A program made the position numbers and the translations under genes. The notes below the pieces were generated by a model, which was given only the letters and a program-made list of their open reading frames with translations, made no database searches and was not told where the DNA came from. 64,000 nucleotides of DNA. Source: Strongyloides papillosus. Lineage: Eukaryota > Nematoda > Chromadorea > Rhabditida > Strongyloididae. Shown piece by piece: positions 1 to 12,140 of this stretch; positions within the stretch are counted from its first letter, which is position 1, and the number at the start of each line of letters is the position of its first letter. Location of the stretch: positions 620,001 through 684,000 of the forward strand of contig SRSI01000060.1 of NCBI GenBank assembly GCA_005656395.1. The letters are read 5' to 3'.

Positions 1-2701
1 ATAATACGTAAAACTCATTAAAAATTTTTAATATTCAAATGTAGTCGTGCTGAGTAACTATAAAACGGCTTTATTTTTAAAAGGAAATGTTTTTCATTTC
101 ATCTGTATGTTTTTTATTTTCATCATTAAAATTAAATATTATTTAATATAATGTAAATAAATTTTGCACTATTTAAATAAAAACATATTTAATAAAATAA
201 TGATTCATAAAATCTTTGAACATCTTCAATAACAGAAAGTGTGAAATAGAATTATTAGTTTTATTTGTGAATAAAACTATTAAATTGTTATATTTAACAA
301 AATAAAATAACAGAGTAAAGTTTGTTCTAAATTCTAGACCTTAATAACGGGATTTTATGTACTATCATTGAATATATCTTCTTAAAAATTATTAAAATCC
401 TTAAGTATTATGTACTTAAATATGTTTCTATTACCCCCTCTAACTTCCATTATTATTTACAGACATTAAATATTGATAATTTAATAAAAACCAACGATTA
501 GAAAGTTTATAATTTAAAAAACATTTGTAAAATAAATGATTGATTTGTAATGTTGTTTTTATGAAGCATTTATTTAACAATATTAAAGATTTAGTAAAAG
601 TTAATTTCACGATGATAATAATACTCTTAACGATTACCTCAAAACTATCGAAAAATGTGATCACCGGTGTTTCAAACTATAAATTTGTTAAAACTTTATT
701 AAAAAATAAAAAATAATATAAGTAACGTTATTTTTTTCTTATCTTATCTATAGTATATGTGAATATAAAGATTGTTAGTAACAAAAAATGTACATGTATA
801 TAGCATATATTTCAAAAATTGATTTGTTATTTTTTCAGACTTTTTCTCATGAAAACAACAGAAGTTAAAAATTTGAAATAGAAATGCCAAATTTCATTTT
901 TAATGAAAAAATCATTTATTTGAGGAAAAATAGAAATGTTGTCACATATTGTCTTCAAAATAATTTGTAAAAATTTTAAGAAAATAAATAAGAACAGTCA
1001 TGAGTCTGTATTTTTTTTGCAGCTTACTAAAGTTTAAATTATAGAAAGAGATCTAAGGTTTATGACTTACACTAAAATCACTGTTATCCAATTCTTCAAA
1101 TTTTTTATAATTTTAATATTTAAATTTAAAGTTTTCAAAAAAAATTCAATCAGAGGATGTAAATTAAAACAAAGTACTATAAATTTTTAAATTTATTTCT
1201 TATATTATTGTGTTTTATTAGTACAAATTATAAACAGATGTATTTTGTTAATAATTGTTTTAATATTACGTAAGATCTTTTTTTGCTGTTTATTGAAATG
1301 TTTATTAAACTATTTTAATTAACTACATCTTAGATAACATTTTTTTCAAGTAAAACTTATTATGTTTAAATGTGACATCAAATCCCATCCATTGTAAATA
1401 TAAAATTGATGGATCATTGAAATATTGTTAACATGGTTTATCAATATAAATGTGGGTGTGTGAAATGTTTTTATTAACTTTTATCTTTTTATTACATACA
1501 TATCAGTAATAAATTTATCGTAAAGTAAGGAACAAATATTAGTTTTAATATACATAATATATATTTCGTATGTTGCAAGGTAAAAGAAAAATTAATTTTA
1601 AAAGTAATAATTTTACTATGACAAGAAAAAGAATGGCAAAAATAACAAGATTCTTGTTTAAAAAGAAATAATCAAGTCTACCTATAATGTTGTCTTTTCT
1701 AAAAGATACATCAATAAATTTTTAAATTACAAAGGTAATGCCAAAATCACGTAATGATAGAAGAGATAAAGAAAATATGATTTAAGACACTTTTTATTAG
1801 GGAAATGAGAAAATTTTAAAGATTAAAGAAAAATATTAATTTTTATATAATATATTCTTTTTTACTTGAATATACTACTGCTTTCACAAAACTCATATAA
1901 CACTTAATTTATCATATTCATATTATTTTTATGCAAACCGTCTATTTACATTATATATTATGAATTTTTTTACAACAATTTAATTGTTTTATAAAAATAT
2001 TTCTAATAATTTATAGTTATATAGAAGGAAGATTTTCACATTCTTCATTAAATAAAAATATGTTACAAAAAATTACATTTACATTTTTATTAACAAATCT
2101 TCTTATAATATATATAATCATATTTTATTTTTTACATGCCACAATATTAATTATTTATTAATCTTCTTTTTCTAAATGTGTTTTAATTAAATACTTTAAC
2201 TTTATTATCTCATTAATATCACCCCATATTTTTGAGGAGCATTGAAATAAACTTTCTTAACATAAGTTGATTGATTAACGCGTTCTACCATAAATTACAC
2301 AAAAATTTTTATTTTGTCTCTTATTTATGTGATTTCTCTTATATTAATGTTCTAAGTTTCCTCGATAACGCCTTCTAATTGAGTGGGCATTTTATCATCT
2401 TAAAGTTATTAGGACAGAAATTATTATAATCGCTATTCAATGTTTTGTTAATAATTCAGTGATTAGAATTTATCTTTGTCCTAAAGACACATCCCATTTA
2501 GTTTACCTCCTCCTTGGATTTTGGTTTTAATTTTAAGAGAACCAAAATAAAAGCTGCTGTCAATTACTTTTATCAGAATAAAATGCCATCATAAAAGTTT
2601 TGAGATTTTTAACTGTAAAACGTTTTAATTTATCTAATATTTATATAAATAAATACTTTTTTTAATTTTTGATTTTTAATACTTTCTTCATTCTACATTA
2701 T
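1..2701. other. AT-rich intergenic DNA, no gene seen
   Basis: I see only AT-rich sequence with frequent stops in all frames. There is no convincing coding exon, RNA gene or repeat boundary. The right part presumably holds the promoter of the acidic repeat protein that starts at 2710. Confidence 0.6.
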
Positions 2702-2703
2702 AG
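2702..2703 (+). promoter_or_regulatory. candidate trans-splice acceptor AG
   Basis: A pyrimidine-rich tract ending in ATTATAG lies six bases before the ATG at 2710. Such a short leader after an AG is typical of spliced-leader acceptors in nematodes. It could instead be the end of an intron in the 5' untranslated region. Confidence 0.4.
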
Positions 2704-2709
2704 TGAACT

Positions 2710-5700
2710 ATGGAAGACCCTTTTGAACAAGATGTTAGCCAACTTGAAGAAGAGCAAGTAAATGTGAGTAAAAAAATGATTATTGCTTTTTTTATATTCT
2801 AGCATTTGTTGTATTAGATATATGATAACGTTGTTTGTTTTTAGAATGATATTGTTCAAGAAGTAACACCCGGTACTCCACTTGATGAAAATAAAAATGA
2901 AGTCATTGAGATTAGCAAAATTGATATAAAAAATGATGAGTTTGAAGTAGTAACTGAGGATGAAGAAATTGAAGATGAAGAAAAAATAGCTGTAGATAAG
3001 AAAGGTGAAGTAGAAGAGACAGTCGGAGAAGTGAATAAAGATATTGAAGTACAAAATATTGAAATTAATATCGAAGAAAATAAAGAAGAGAAAGGTAATA
3101 CTAAAAAAATTGTCTTCATAAATACAATAAATTAAAAAAACTATTTTAACATATTACTACAAGATACTTCAAAAATATTTTTTTTAACTGATCAATTAAT
3201 GTTTTTTAGAAGAAAGTTTTGATGAAAGTGAAGATAAGGAGATGAATGATGAAGAAAAAACTGAGGATCAAGTAAGTTTTATTGAACATAATTTTTCTTA
3301 TTTTATGCTTCTAAGCAAGGAGGATAGGAACATTTTTAATAGCATGTTAATCGCGTTGGAGTTGATTGACGACACTAACAAATTACATTATTTTTGACAT
3401 TTGTCAAGTTGTTTTTGATTTCTTGGTAAGATATTTATAATAATAACTGATAAAAGGAGTATCTTGAGTGTATATAAAGTTTTGGAGTATAAAAGTAACA
3501 AAGAATATGTTTTTTTAATTAGATGCTTATACATCTTCCGATAAGCGTAACATTTTATTTAATAGATTTCATATAAAATAGAGTTGATTTTATTTATATA
3601 CATTCATTAAATTATTTGAGATATAACTGAAGTTTTTATTTATGATTCTATATAAATAATAAAGTATATTCTTAATGTTATATTTTCACTAACACTAAAA
3701 CAATTTTATTGCTCTTATTTTTACTAAAAAAAAGTTTATAATTACTATCTTAACATGTTAAATAAAATTAATCGTAAATTATTTAAATAGTTTCACCTTA
3801 ACTAAAAACAAAATTGAATTATATTAGATATTTGTTACAAATTTTTTAAATCAACGAAACATTAGACTTTTCACGACTTTTAAACACTTCATTTTTGTTT
3901 ACTCACATAATAACAGACTAACAATTTTTTAGAGTTGTTAAGAGTCATTTTCCGACCTCTTTATTAATAGATATATAATATAATATTCTTTCTTTAAGAA
4001 TATTCACTTTATATCATATAAAATATCTGTAAATATCTTCTTTGCTTAAACATAAAATGTCATTTGTTTAAACTAACGCTTTTTAACTAATTAAAATTTT
4101 TTTTGTATAGGTCCCTGACATTACTGCTACAGATGGCGGTGATCCTATGACTACATCCATGGATGGTATCGATGATATACCGGAGGAAGAGAATAAAGTA
4201 TATACGATTCATTTATTTTTATTACAATTATTTTATGGTATTTTTCTACTAACATTTTTATTATAGATGCCAGCAGAAGGAGGACCACCAGGAGATGATA
4301 CACAAGTTGTAGTTGATGACAATAATATTGTACCAACTACGCCTTGTGAAGATATTAAAGATGTACAAACTGAAGAAGTTAAAGAAGAAGTTGCCCCAAC
4401 AGATGAAGAAAAAAAGAGGAGGTTGTTGAGGAAAAACCAGCAGAAGCTGTTGAAGAAAAAGTAGAAGAAGTAACAGATGAAACTAAAATAGTAGAAGAAC
4501 CAATTGAGGTTATTGAAAAGAAAACAGATGAGGGTGTTGAGGAGGTAGCTACTGAAGTTACTGAAGAAAAGGTTGAAACTGAAGAAAAAGTTGCAGAAGA
4601 GGTTACCGAAGAAAAGAAGGAAGGTGTTATTGAAGAGGTTGCCACAGAAATTGTTGGAGAAAAAGAAGGTGAAGCTGTTGAGGAGGTAAAGGAAGAGGTT
4701 TCATTAAATGTTAGTGAAGATAAGCAACCAGATAGTAGTGTTGCGCCATCAGATCATGAATTTGAGCTTCAACCACCACCAACACCAAAACGCAAACAAA
4801 CTCCATGCGATTTAGATAATTTAGCTGTTGATCAAGAACAAGATATTCCAAAAGTTGAAGTTGATGGAACTACAGAAACAACAGGAGTTGACGCATCTAG
4901 AAAAGAATCTGTACCAGTAACACCAAGTAAGAAAGATTCCGTTCCTGCTACACCACTAGGTGATCTTTCAAGAAAAGAATCTATTCCAGCAACACCAAGT
5001 AAGAAAGATTCAGTTCCCGCAACACCACTTGATGAATTTTCAAGAAAAGAATCTCTTCCACCAACACCTAGCAAAAAAGATTCAGTTCCTGCTACACCAG
5101 CTATTGAGGAATCTGCCAAAGAATCAATTATTGAGGAAGCTGCAAAAGTGGAATCAATTAAGGAAGAAATTCCAGCTACACCAGTTGCTGAAGAATCACC
5201 TAAAGAATCTGTTCCTCCAACACCAGCTGAGGAATCCGTTAAAGAATCTGTTTCCGAGCCACCAGCTAATGAACCAATAAACGAGGAACCATCTGTAGCT
5301 ACACCAAAAGTTTCAGTTGTATCACCAGCAACACCAAAGGCTTCCATTACAACTCCAAAAACACCATCAACCCCAAAACGTTCTATTTCTAAATCTGGAG
5401 CTACTCCAAAATCTAAAAAATCAACTTCTAAATTCAATTTTGATGACGAAGCAGAACAATCTAAAAAAGATAGTGTTTCTGGAACACCAAAATCCGCTAA
5501 AGTCTCTGTTTCCGGTACACCAAATGAAATTCCTTTAGAAGAGACAATTATTGAAGAAGAAAAAGTACCAGAAGCTACAATTCCTGAAGAGACTGCTCAA
5601 GAAGCACCTACTGAAGTTGAAGAAGTCAAAGAAGATGTTGTCAAAGAAGTTCAAGCTGAAGAACCTGCTAAAGATGAATCAACAGCTAACGAGGCTGAAA

Positions 5701-7107
5701 CAAAAGATGTCACAGAAGAGGAGACAAAAGATGTCACAGAAGAAGAGACAAAAGCAGATGAGACACACGTAGAAGAGACTAAATCTGAAGAGCCAAAAGT
5801 TGAAGAATCTGAACAAGTGCGCAAAGTTAGTTATCGCGAACCAGAAGCAGAAGTTCAAGATGCTCCTCTTAATGTAAATTCTCAACGTGATACATCACCA
5901 TCTGAAAAAGATAGTAGAGAACCACCAGCTAGAAATTATCAACCTTATGATCAAGATTCTCATAGAGTTACTGGTCCAACAAAATTACAAAGCAATTCTT
6001 CTTTTACATCATGGATGCCTACAGAATCGGCTAGTTATACACCTAGAGCTCCATATGTGGTAGATACTGCTCATAAATATAAAACAGATTATATTTCATC
6101 TTATCGGCCACCATCTAGCTTCTATACAACAATGTTTGATGACATAGTTTCAACTGGTCCATTTAGTTCAAGTTTATATGCAACAAACAGGTTATTAGAA
6201 CGTTCACGTTCTCGTACCCGTGAACGTAATTCAGCTCTTAGAAGTATACGTTCAGCAAGTAACTATTCAAGATATATTTCTGCAGCTCCAACACCGATGC
6301 GTACTCGTGAATATAGCACACCACCATCACGTGAACTAAGCAGAGCACCAAGTAGAGCTGGATCTTTTGTTTCATTTATGGAATACTCTGGAGCTAAGCA
6401 ATATGAATTAGCTAGAGATAATAGCCGTAGTAATATTTACAATGGTTTGTATAAATCTGCATCTAGAGGTGATGTTGATTTATATGCTGGATCAGGAAGA
6501 TTATCTCGTGTAGATAGTTATGTCTCTAAAATGAATCATAATTATGATTATGAAACTCCGAGAACATACTCACTATATCGATCAACATCACGTCCTAACA
6601 TTAGTTATACTCCTTCATATGCTGTAAGTATAGTATATGATGATATAATAATATTTATAAAATAATTTATAGACTTACAATCCATCTTATGCAGACAATG
6701 ATAGTACTCTATCACGTATGAAACGCTACGCTCGCGAAACCGTTAACCCTACAGGATATCGCTCAATGTATGAGGTAAGTATTTTCCCTAGACTTCACCA
6801 ATCGCGCCTAACGTCCTTATATAATACCTATAATCCATGTATAACAAATCCATTTTTACTCACCAATTTCCCTTATCCTCACCTTTATCAGTACAAACTT
6901 CAGGGTTACGTTGGTGAGCTTGAACGTAGTCTTTCTCGTGAAAAATTTAAAAATGATAGACTTCGTAGTGATTATACAAAGGTGTCGCACCAATTGGAGC
7001 AAGCCTGTAAACAAATGGATTTATTGCGAACGAACAGTTATTCATTGTGTCGCAGTGGATCAGCTCCACGCTGCTCTATCTACTCTCATTTTTATCCATA
7101 CTATTGA
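2710..7107 (+). CDS. long acidic S/T-P-repeat protein with C-terminal coiled coil (frame broken once)
   Basis: I do not recognise the family. Exons by splice signal and phase are 2710-2763, 2845-3094, 3210-3271, 4111-4197, 4267-6623, 6673-6774 and 6892-7107. The product would be about 1042 residues. It begins MEDPFEQDVSQLEEEQ and runs through a long Glu/Lys/Val-rich acidic part. Three tandem 24-residue units (4896-5111) rich in SRKES..P.TPSKKDSVPATP follow, then a Ser/Tyr/Arg-rich basic region (RSRTRERNS), and a C-terminal stretch likely to form a coiled coil (VGELERSLSREKFKND). There is no signal peptide or membrane span. The many S/T-P sites suggest phosphorylation. The frame shifts at the A7 run 4409-4415: upstream codons lead to a stop at 4462-4464, while the acidic frame stays open from there to 6623. 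One missing base would explain it. The product may be cytoskeletal or scaffolding, but that is inference. Confidence 0.75.
4896..5111 (+). repeat. three tandem 72-bp units inside the acidic protein gene
   Basis: Units at 4896-4967, 4968-5039 and 5040-5111 each encode 24 residues of the pattern SRKES(V/I/L)P.TP followed by SKKDSVPATP and a variable linker. The length is exactly in frame, and many differences between units are synonymous or conservative. This suggests an old, selectively maintained protein repeat. Confidence 0.85.
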
Positions 7108-7549
7108 AAAAAATAAAGAAATCACCAATGTTAGAAAGCTTTTAAAATATCTTCATTTCATATACTTCATCACATGCTTGCATTTTTTATTTGAAAAATA
7201 GTACATTTAACAAATTATACCAACATTTTTATTGTAATACAAATATAAACAAAAAGCAGAGATTTGTGTCCGTATTTTATGGTTTTATTAGAATCAGAGG
7301 TACGATAGCATTATATTAGAATAATTTTTATATTCATTGCTAGATAAATAAAAAAAAATAACATTACGCATGTGGAACATTTTGATGTAAAATGATATAA
7401 TTAAATATGATATTAGACAAGCATTTGAAACAAATTAATGATTTTATTTAAACTTTCTTTTGTTACCATTTTTGTAAATGCACATAAAAAGATATGCTAA
7501 AGAGTAATTGCTTTGATATTTTATGCATTTAACATAACTTTATTTATAG

Positions 7550-7653
7550 CCAATATCAGCCTCAATGTATGGATCAATCACCCCAAGCAGCTCATCATAT
7601 TTAGGTAAGATGGTGAACAGTTTCGCAAATGATTGGTCTTTTGGACGCTTCTA
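7550..7653 (+). CDS. candidate alternative last exon of the acidic repeat protein
   Basis: A good acceptor (TTTATAG) ends at 7549. From 7550 the phase-0 frame reads PISASMYGSITPSSSSYL, then GKMVNSFAND, and stops at 7651-7653. The Ser/Tyr-rich composition matches the upstream protein. Donors at 6623 and 6774 are both phase 0, so this exon could replace the coiled-coil exon 6892-7107. A GTAAGA inside it (7605) could also be a donor to an exon I cannot see. Confidence 0.35.
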
Positions 7654-8310
7654 AAAATTAATTTTTTTTAAATTGTATCCTGCTTGATTTTATTCAAACA
7701 ACAATTTATTTTTTAATAAAATGATACAGAACATTTATATATTCATTTTTTATCATTAAAATACTCGAAACGTATATGATATGAAAATTACTATATTTAA
7801 CAAAACAAGAATATTTTTTTTCAATAAACCAATATACGACAACAAAAGGTCTTTGTTTATTATATAATTAAATACATCAAATTTATTTTTTTTGTAACTT
7901 TCATAATTTTAATAAAATTTTTCATATACAAGATATAAGAAAAGTAATTGTAAAAATCCGAAGGGTGCAATGTTTTCCATTGTCAGAGTATATTAATAAT
8001 CTTATATCGATCTAAAAGTTTAACTGCTTACTTAACAAATATTTCAAGATGAATAGAAAATATAATTTATTATATGGTTATGGTCATTTATATGATATCC
8101 ATTTTTTTTAAGCATATAAAGATTTTCTAAGTTTCTAAAGTAATTTAACTGTTTTAAAACATAATATTTTTTTTATAATATTGTATTACTATGATAGCCC
8201 AAATTTTTTTTTACAAAACATTCTAAGATTCGTTATTAGGTATCGATTTTAAGTAAAGTTATCATACATCAAATGTTATTTATTTTTTCTGTAGTGATAA
8301 TAACTTTTTA
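7654..8310. other. AT-rich intergenic DNA
   Basis: Nothing is recognisable here between the acidic protein gene and the mariner relic. Confidence 0.5.
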
Positions 8311-9004
8311 TTAGGTTGGAGAATAAATAATGGTCGCAGATACTTAACGTAATTTCTCATTGTAAAAACTTATAATAAATAATTTCATATTAAACCATTG
8401 TTTATGTAGGAATGTAGGGATACTTGTTCTGATAATATTTTTGCATATTGCCTTGATTCTTAATTTAATTTTTAGTAATGTTCTATTCGATTTTCAAAAT
8501 GTTGTCAAAAAAAAGAATTAAGGGTAATTTTCTTGCATCAGTTAAAACTTGAACGTAATGGAGCCGAAGCATATCAAAATACAGTGAATGTACAGAGGTA
8601 AGGGTTAACTTCTAAACGCTCAGTGCGTCGTTCGTTTGAGAAATTTCGAGGGAATAATTTTGATCTCGATGATGAAGAGAGTAAACGAAGACCCATAAAT
8701 ATTAATACCGAGGATTTAGAGAAGACTGTGGAGTCAAATTGTCACTTATATAAACGTTGGATGCATTTTTAAAAAATAAATCGTTTAAAAATCAAGACTC
8801 TGCATAATAGGCTTTCATTAACATCATAAATCCCCAAAATCCTGATTCTTAGTAATCAAGAATTCTAAAGTCTTTAGGACATTAACAAAGATGTGTAGAT
8901 TCTAACGGGTACCACTTTAATTAATTTGTCTAATTTTAACCTAAATAAATGATGATTTAATTAGTTTTTTTTTCCTCGCGGCCATTAATTATTCCCCAAC
9001 CTAA
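8311..9004 (+). mobile_element. internally deleted mariner relic with TIRs and TA duplication
   Basis: The left end reads TTAGGTTGGAGAATAAATAA and the right end, reverse complemented, reads TTAGGTTGGGGAATAATTAA. Both continue to ATGG(T/C)CGC. TA dinucleotides flank the element at 8309-8310 and 9005-9006. Inside, about 8540-8750 gives frame-broken remnants of the N-terminal helix-turn-helix of mariner transposase: HQLKLERNGAEAYQNTVNVQ, then RSFEKFRGNNFDLDDEES, KRRPININTEDLEKTVESN. At 694 bp it is about half the usual 1.3 kb, and the catalytic part is missing. It is non-autonomous and dead. Confidence 0.88.
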
Positions 9005-10946
9005 TATTACTTTTATAAAAAGACCTAAGAATAAATATATAATTAATATCTCTAATTTATAATATTTAATATGACTAAATATTTGTTGCTCTTTACCATT
9101 ATGAATATTTTTAAATACCTCAACTTATTAGTTAGAAAATTGCATAAAAAATGTTTCTTATAAAAGTATTCATAACTTTATCTGAAATCAATATCTATTA
9201 ATAAATCATTAAATATACTGCAATGAGAAAAATATATTGTACGGGTTTTTGCGGTTGCAATTTTTTTACTTTTTTGAACGGAATTTTGCGGTTTATAGAA
9301 ATTTCAACTTATTTAAATTGATATTTTCGCGAATATTTTACTTATAAAAAAAGTATCTAATATTACAACAAAATTATAGTGATTTGCGGTTGCAAAAATT
9401 TTCTAAGTGTATAGAAAAGAATTTGGAATATCAAATTTGCATTAATTTTTAAAAATTACTAAGTTTTGAAAAAGTTGTATTGTTTTAAAAAATAAAAAAA
9501 TCCTAAAATTCTTGAAAAAAATGAAGTCGTTATGAATAGCTATAACCATATTATAAATTAGCTTTCTTACATTTTTCTTAAAATTTTTCTTAAGCCAAGC
9601 TCCTGATATATATAAGATAACAAAAATATGTTAAAATTGAAAAAAGTTATCTCTTAGAATCTTTATGATAACTTCTCAGATATACTGTAAATTTTTTAAT
9701 GAAGGTTATTTGATAATTCTATATATGTTAAAGATTTAAAGCACTTAAATGAATCTAATTTATTTTTCCAGTAGTCGAAAAAGGGACTTATTCAATGTTT
9801 TAGAAAAATTTTATATAACGCTAATGTATATATTAACTCATTTTAATGAAAAAATTACGATGATATATATTAATAATTAAATTTTGGATAGTATATGACT
9901 TATACACGTATTAAAATTTATGTCTAACTCTAAATGACATTTAAAATATAGTTACTTTATTAAATTTAATATGCAGGGTAGAATAATTACTTGAAATCCT
10001 ATAAATTGACTTTACAATACATTTTAAAACACTTTAATATGTAAGTATAATTCAATAATAATTTCTTTTAGTAGAACGATTAATAGGAGATCTATAAGTA
10101 TAATTAAGATTAATATCGAGTCACATCTATTTATTCCTTTTTTTTTCTTTTTTTAGAAATTTCATCCGAAATCGAAAAGACAATCTGAAGAAGAATCTGT
10201 GTTCAAAAAATTCGTCCAACATTGAATCTAAATTCGGAAGGTCATCTGTTGTCGGATAAAATTATTCATCGAGTATTTGGATCATCATAGCAAAATAAAT
10301 AAACCATTTCGATATTTATACTTTTTTTTATTAAAATGAAAACAGATTATGCATTCATTATATTTAAAGATAAAATTAAAAGACATTCAGATATACTTAT
10401 AAAATTTTATAAAAATTCTATATTGTGGTTATAAATGTTAAATTTTAAATTTCGAAATTCTAACTTATAAATAACATAATTTTTTATATAGTTAGGTCGT
10501 CACATGTATTATAACAAGACATAAAAATTATTTTAAAAAAGTAATTGAAAAAAGGAATTTGAAACAAATTTGTTAAATTGAAATTCATTCTTTGTATTTT
10601 TTTTACATTTTCCGCACTATAACATCTAAACAGAAATTTTGAACAAACTGACATAAAAATTAATGTTTATTTTGAGTAAAACAATAATTATTTCATAATC
10701 TATTTACCATGAAAACACGGAAATAATAGTGCTGGTAACATTCTCGATAATTCAACACTGTGATTGAGTATTTCTAATGATGCATATTGTTCTCTTAAAA
10801 ATTGATCTATCAAATAACTACATAAAAAACATTATTGGATACAGAGTAAATTCTTTAAATAGATTATATTCGGTAAAATTTTTTCTTCAAAATGAAATAC
10901 AAAATTATTTTATAGAAAAATGAGGGTTATTAAACAATATGATTTA
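9005..10946. other. AT-rich intergenic DNA with a short direct repeat
   Basis: No gene is visible. TTTGCGGTTGCAA occurs at about 9253-9266 and again at about 9381-9394, with a related TTTGCGGTTTAT at about 9285. These are unexplained short direct repeats, possibly an eroded transposon. Confidence 0.45.
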
Positions 10947-11900
10947 CACAGAAAAAACAATGGGAAAAATTTTGACAAATCTATCTGAAATGCAAAAAAA
11001 TTTCCCACCTACTAAAAAAATCAACATTTATTCAAATTTTAAAATTATCGAGCGACAACAAAAATGTTTTAAACGATGAAAAATATTTTTGTATCGCAGA
11101 ATTTTGCTGTTTTTTTACAAAATTGCATATGTTTTATATTTTAAGTAATGTAACTTTTATTTAATCTTAATGTTTTTGATATAATGCTAATCTTAGAATC
11201 CGATTTTTTTCTAATATACATGAAACATGTTGTTAGAACTCAATTTCGTGTAAAGTTGTTAAGTATTAACAAAATCATTGTTCTAAACAATTCACTGGCA
11301 ACAATAAATATAAAAAATTCGTAATAATAATAACAAAAAAACCAAAAATTATTATTTAATTATACACAACATTAATAATTAAAAATATTATTTTAGTATT
11401 TGTTCTTATATAAAGTTTAAATATGTAGAAGATATTTTTTACTATAGATAAAAATGCATATAATATTATAACTTTTTATAGATTTAATTTTTTAAATAGG
11501 GCCATTAAAAGTCATTAGAAAAATTTTCCGGCTTTCAGAAGAGTGTAGTTTTATAATAAAAAGTGTAATTATTAATAAGTCAAACTATTAAAACTTATTA
11601 ATAGAAATATTTTGGTATGTTCAGAATTGCTTTTTATAAAAGCGTTTATAATCTTACATAAAATTAAATTCTAATCCTATGTTTAAAGAAGTATTGTAGA
11701 AGATAATCTATGTTTTAAAGTAACAATAATATAGTAAAAAATTGAAACTTATTTCAATAACTACTTAATTATTGCTTTAATTTTTAAGTACGATATAATT
11801 GCGATAAAATTAGTCGCAAATTAAGAAAATTCGGATTTTGTTATATGGGAAAAAATTCATTCCATTTTACGCAAAAATGCTTCCCACTTTTTTTTGTGTG
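10947..11900 (+). mobile_element. MITE-like element, copy 1 (954 bp)
   Basis: The left end is CACAGAAAAAACAATGGGAA and the reverse-complemented right end is CACACAAAAAAAAGTGGGAA, matching at 17 of 20 positions. TA flanks both sides (10945-10946 and 11901-11902). Just inside each end, TGGGAA pairs with a nearby TTCCCA to make a subterminal hairpin. There is no open reading frame. It is almost the same over its whole length as copy 5 (45246-46196) and is the inverse of copy 2 beside it. Confidence 0.85.
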
Positions 11901-12140
11901 TAGACAAATGTAATTAATATTTAATAGGAAAAAGTAAAGTATATTAGAAATAGATAAATAATCATTTATTAATATAAACTTGAATTTTTTCTTGTACATG
12001 TGATATAATTTTTAGTAAATTTTCTAAATTTAAATACAAACATAGGCATAAAAGTATATGGTTTTAGTATAATTGATTTTTCAGATTATTATTTTGATAC
12101 TAAATATTTTTTGAAGAATGTGTTTTTCTTCTGAATGGCA

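Noticed and set aside
440..664. 74-codon minus-strand frame
   Set aside because: Low-complexity AT-rich translation, no splice or start context, no recognisable domain.
4832..5437. 201-codon minus-strand frame opposite the acidic repeat protein
   Set aside because: It is the antisense of the 72-bp coding repeats. Its apparent Gly/Ser repeats are created by the sense strand repeats.
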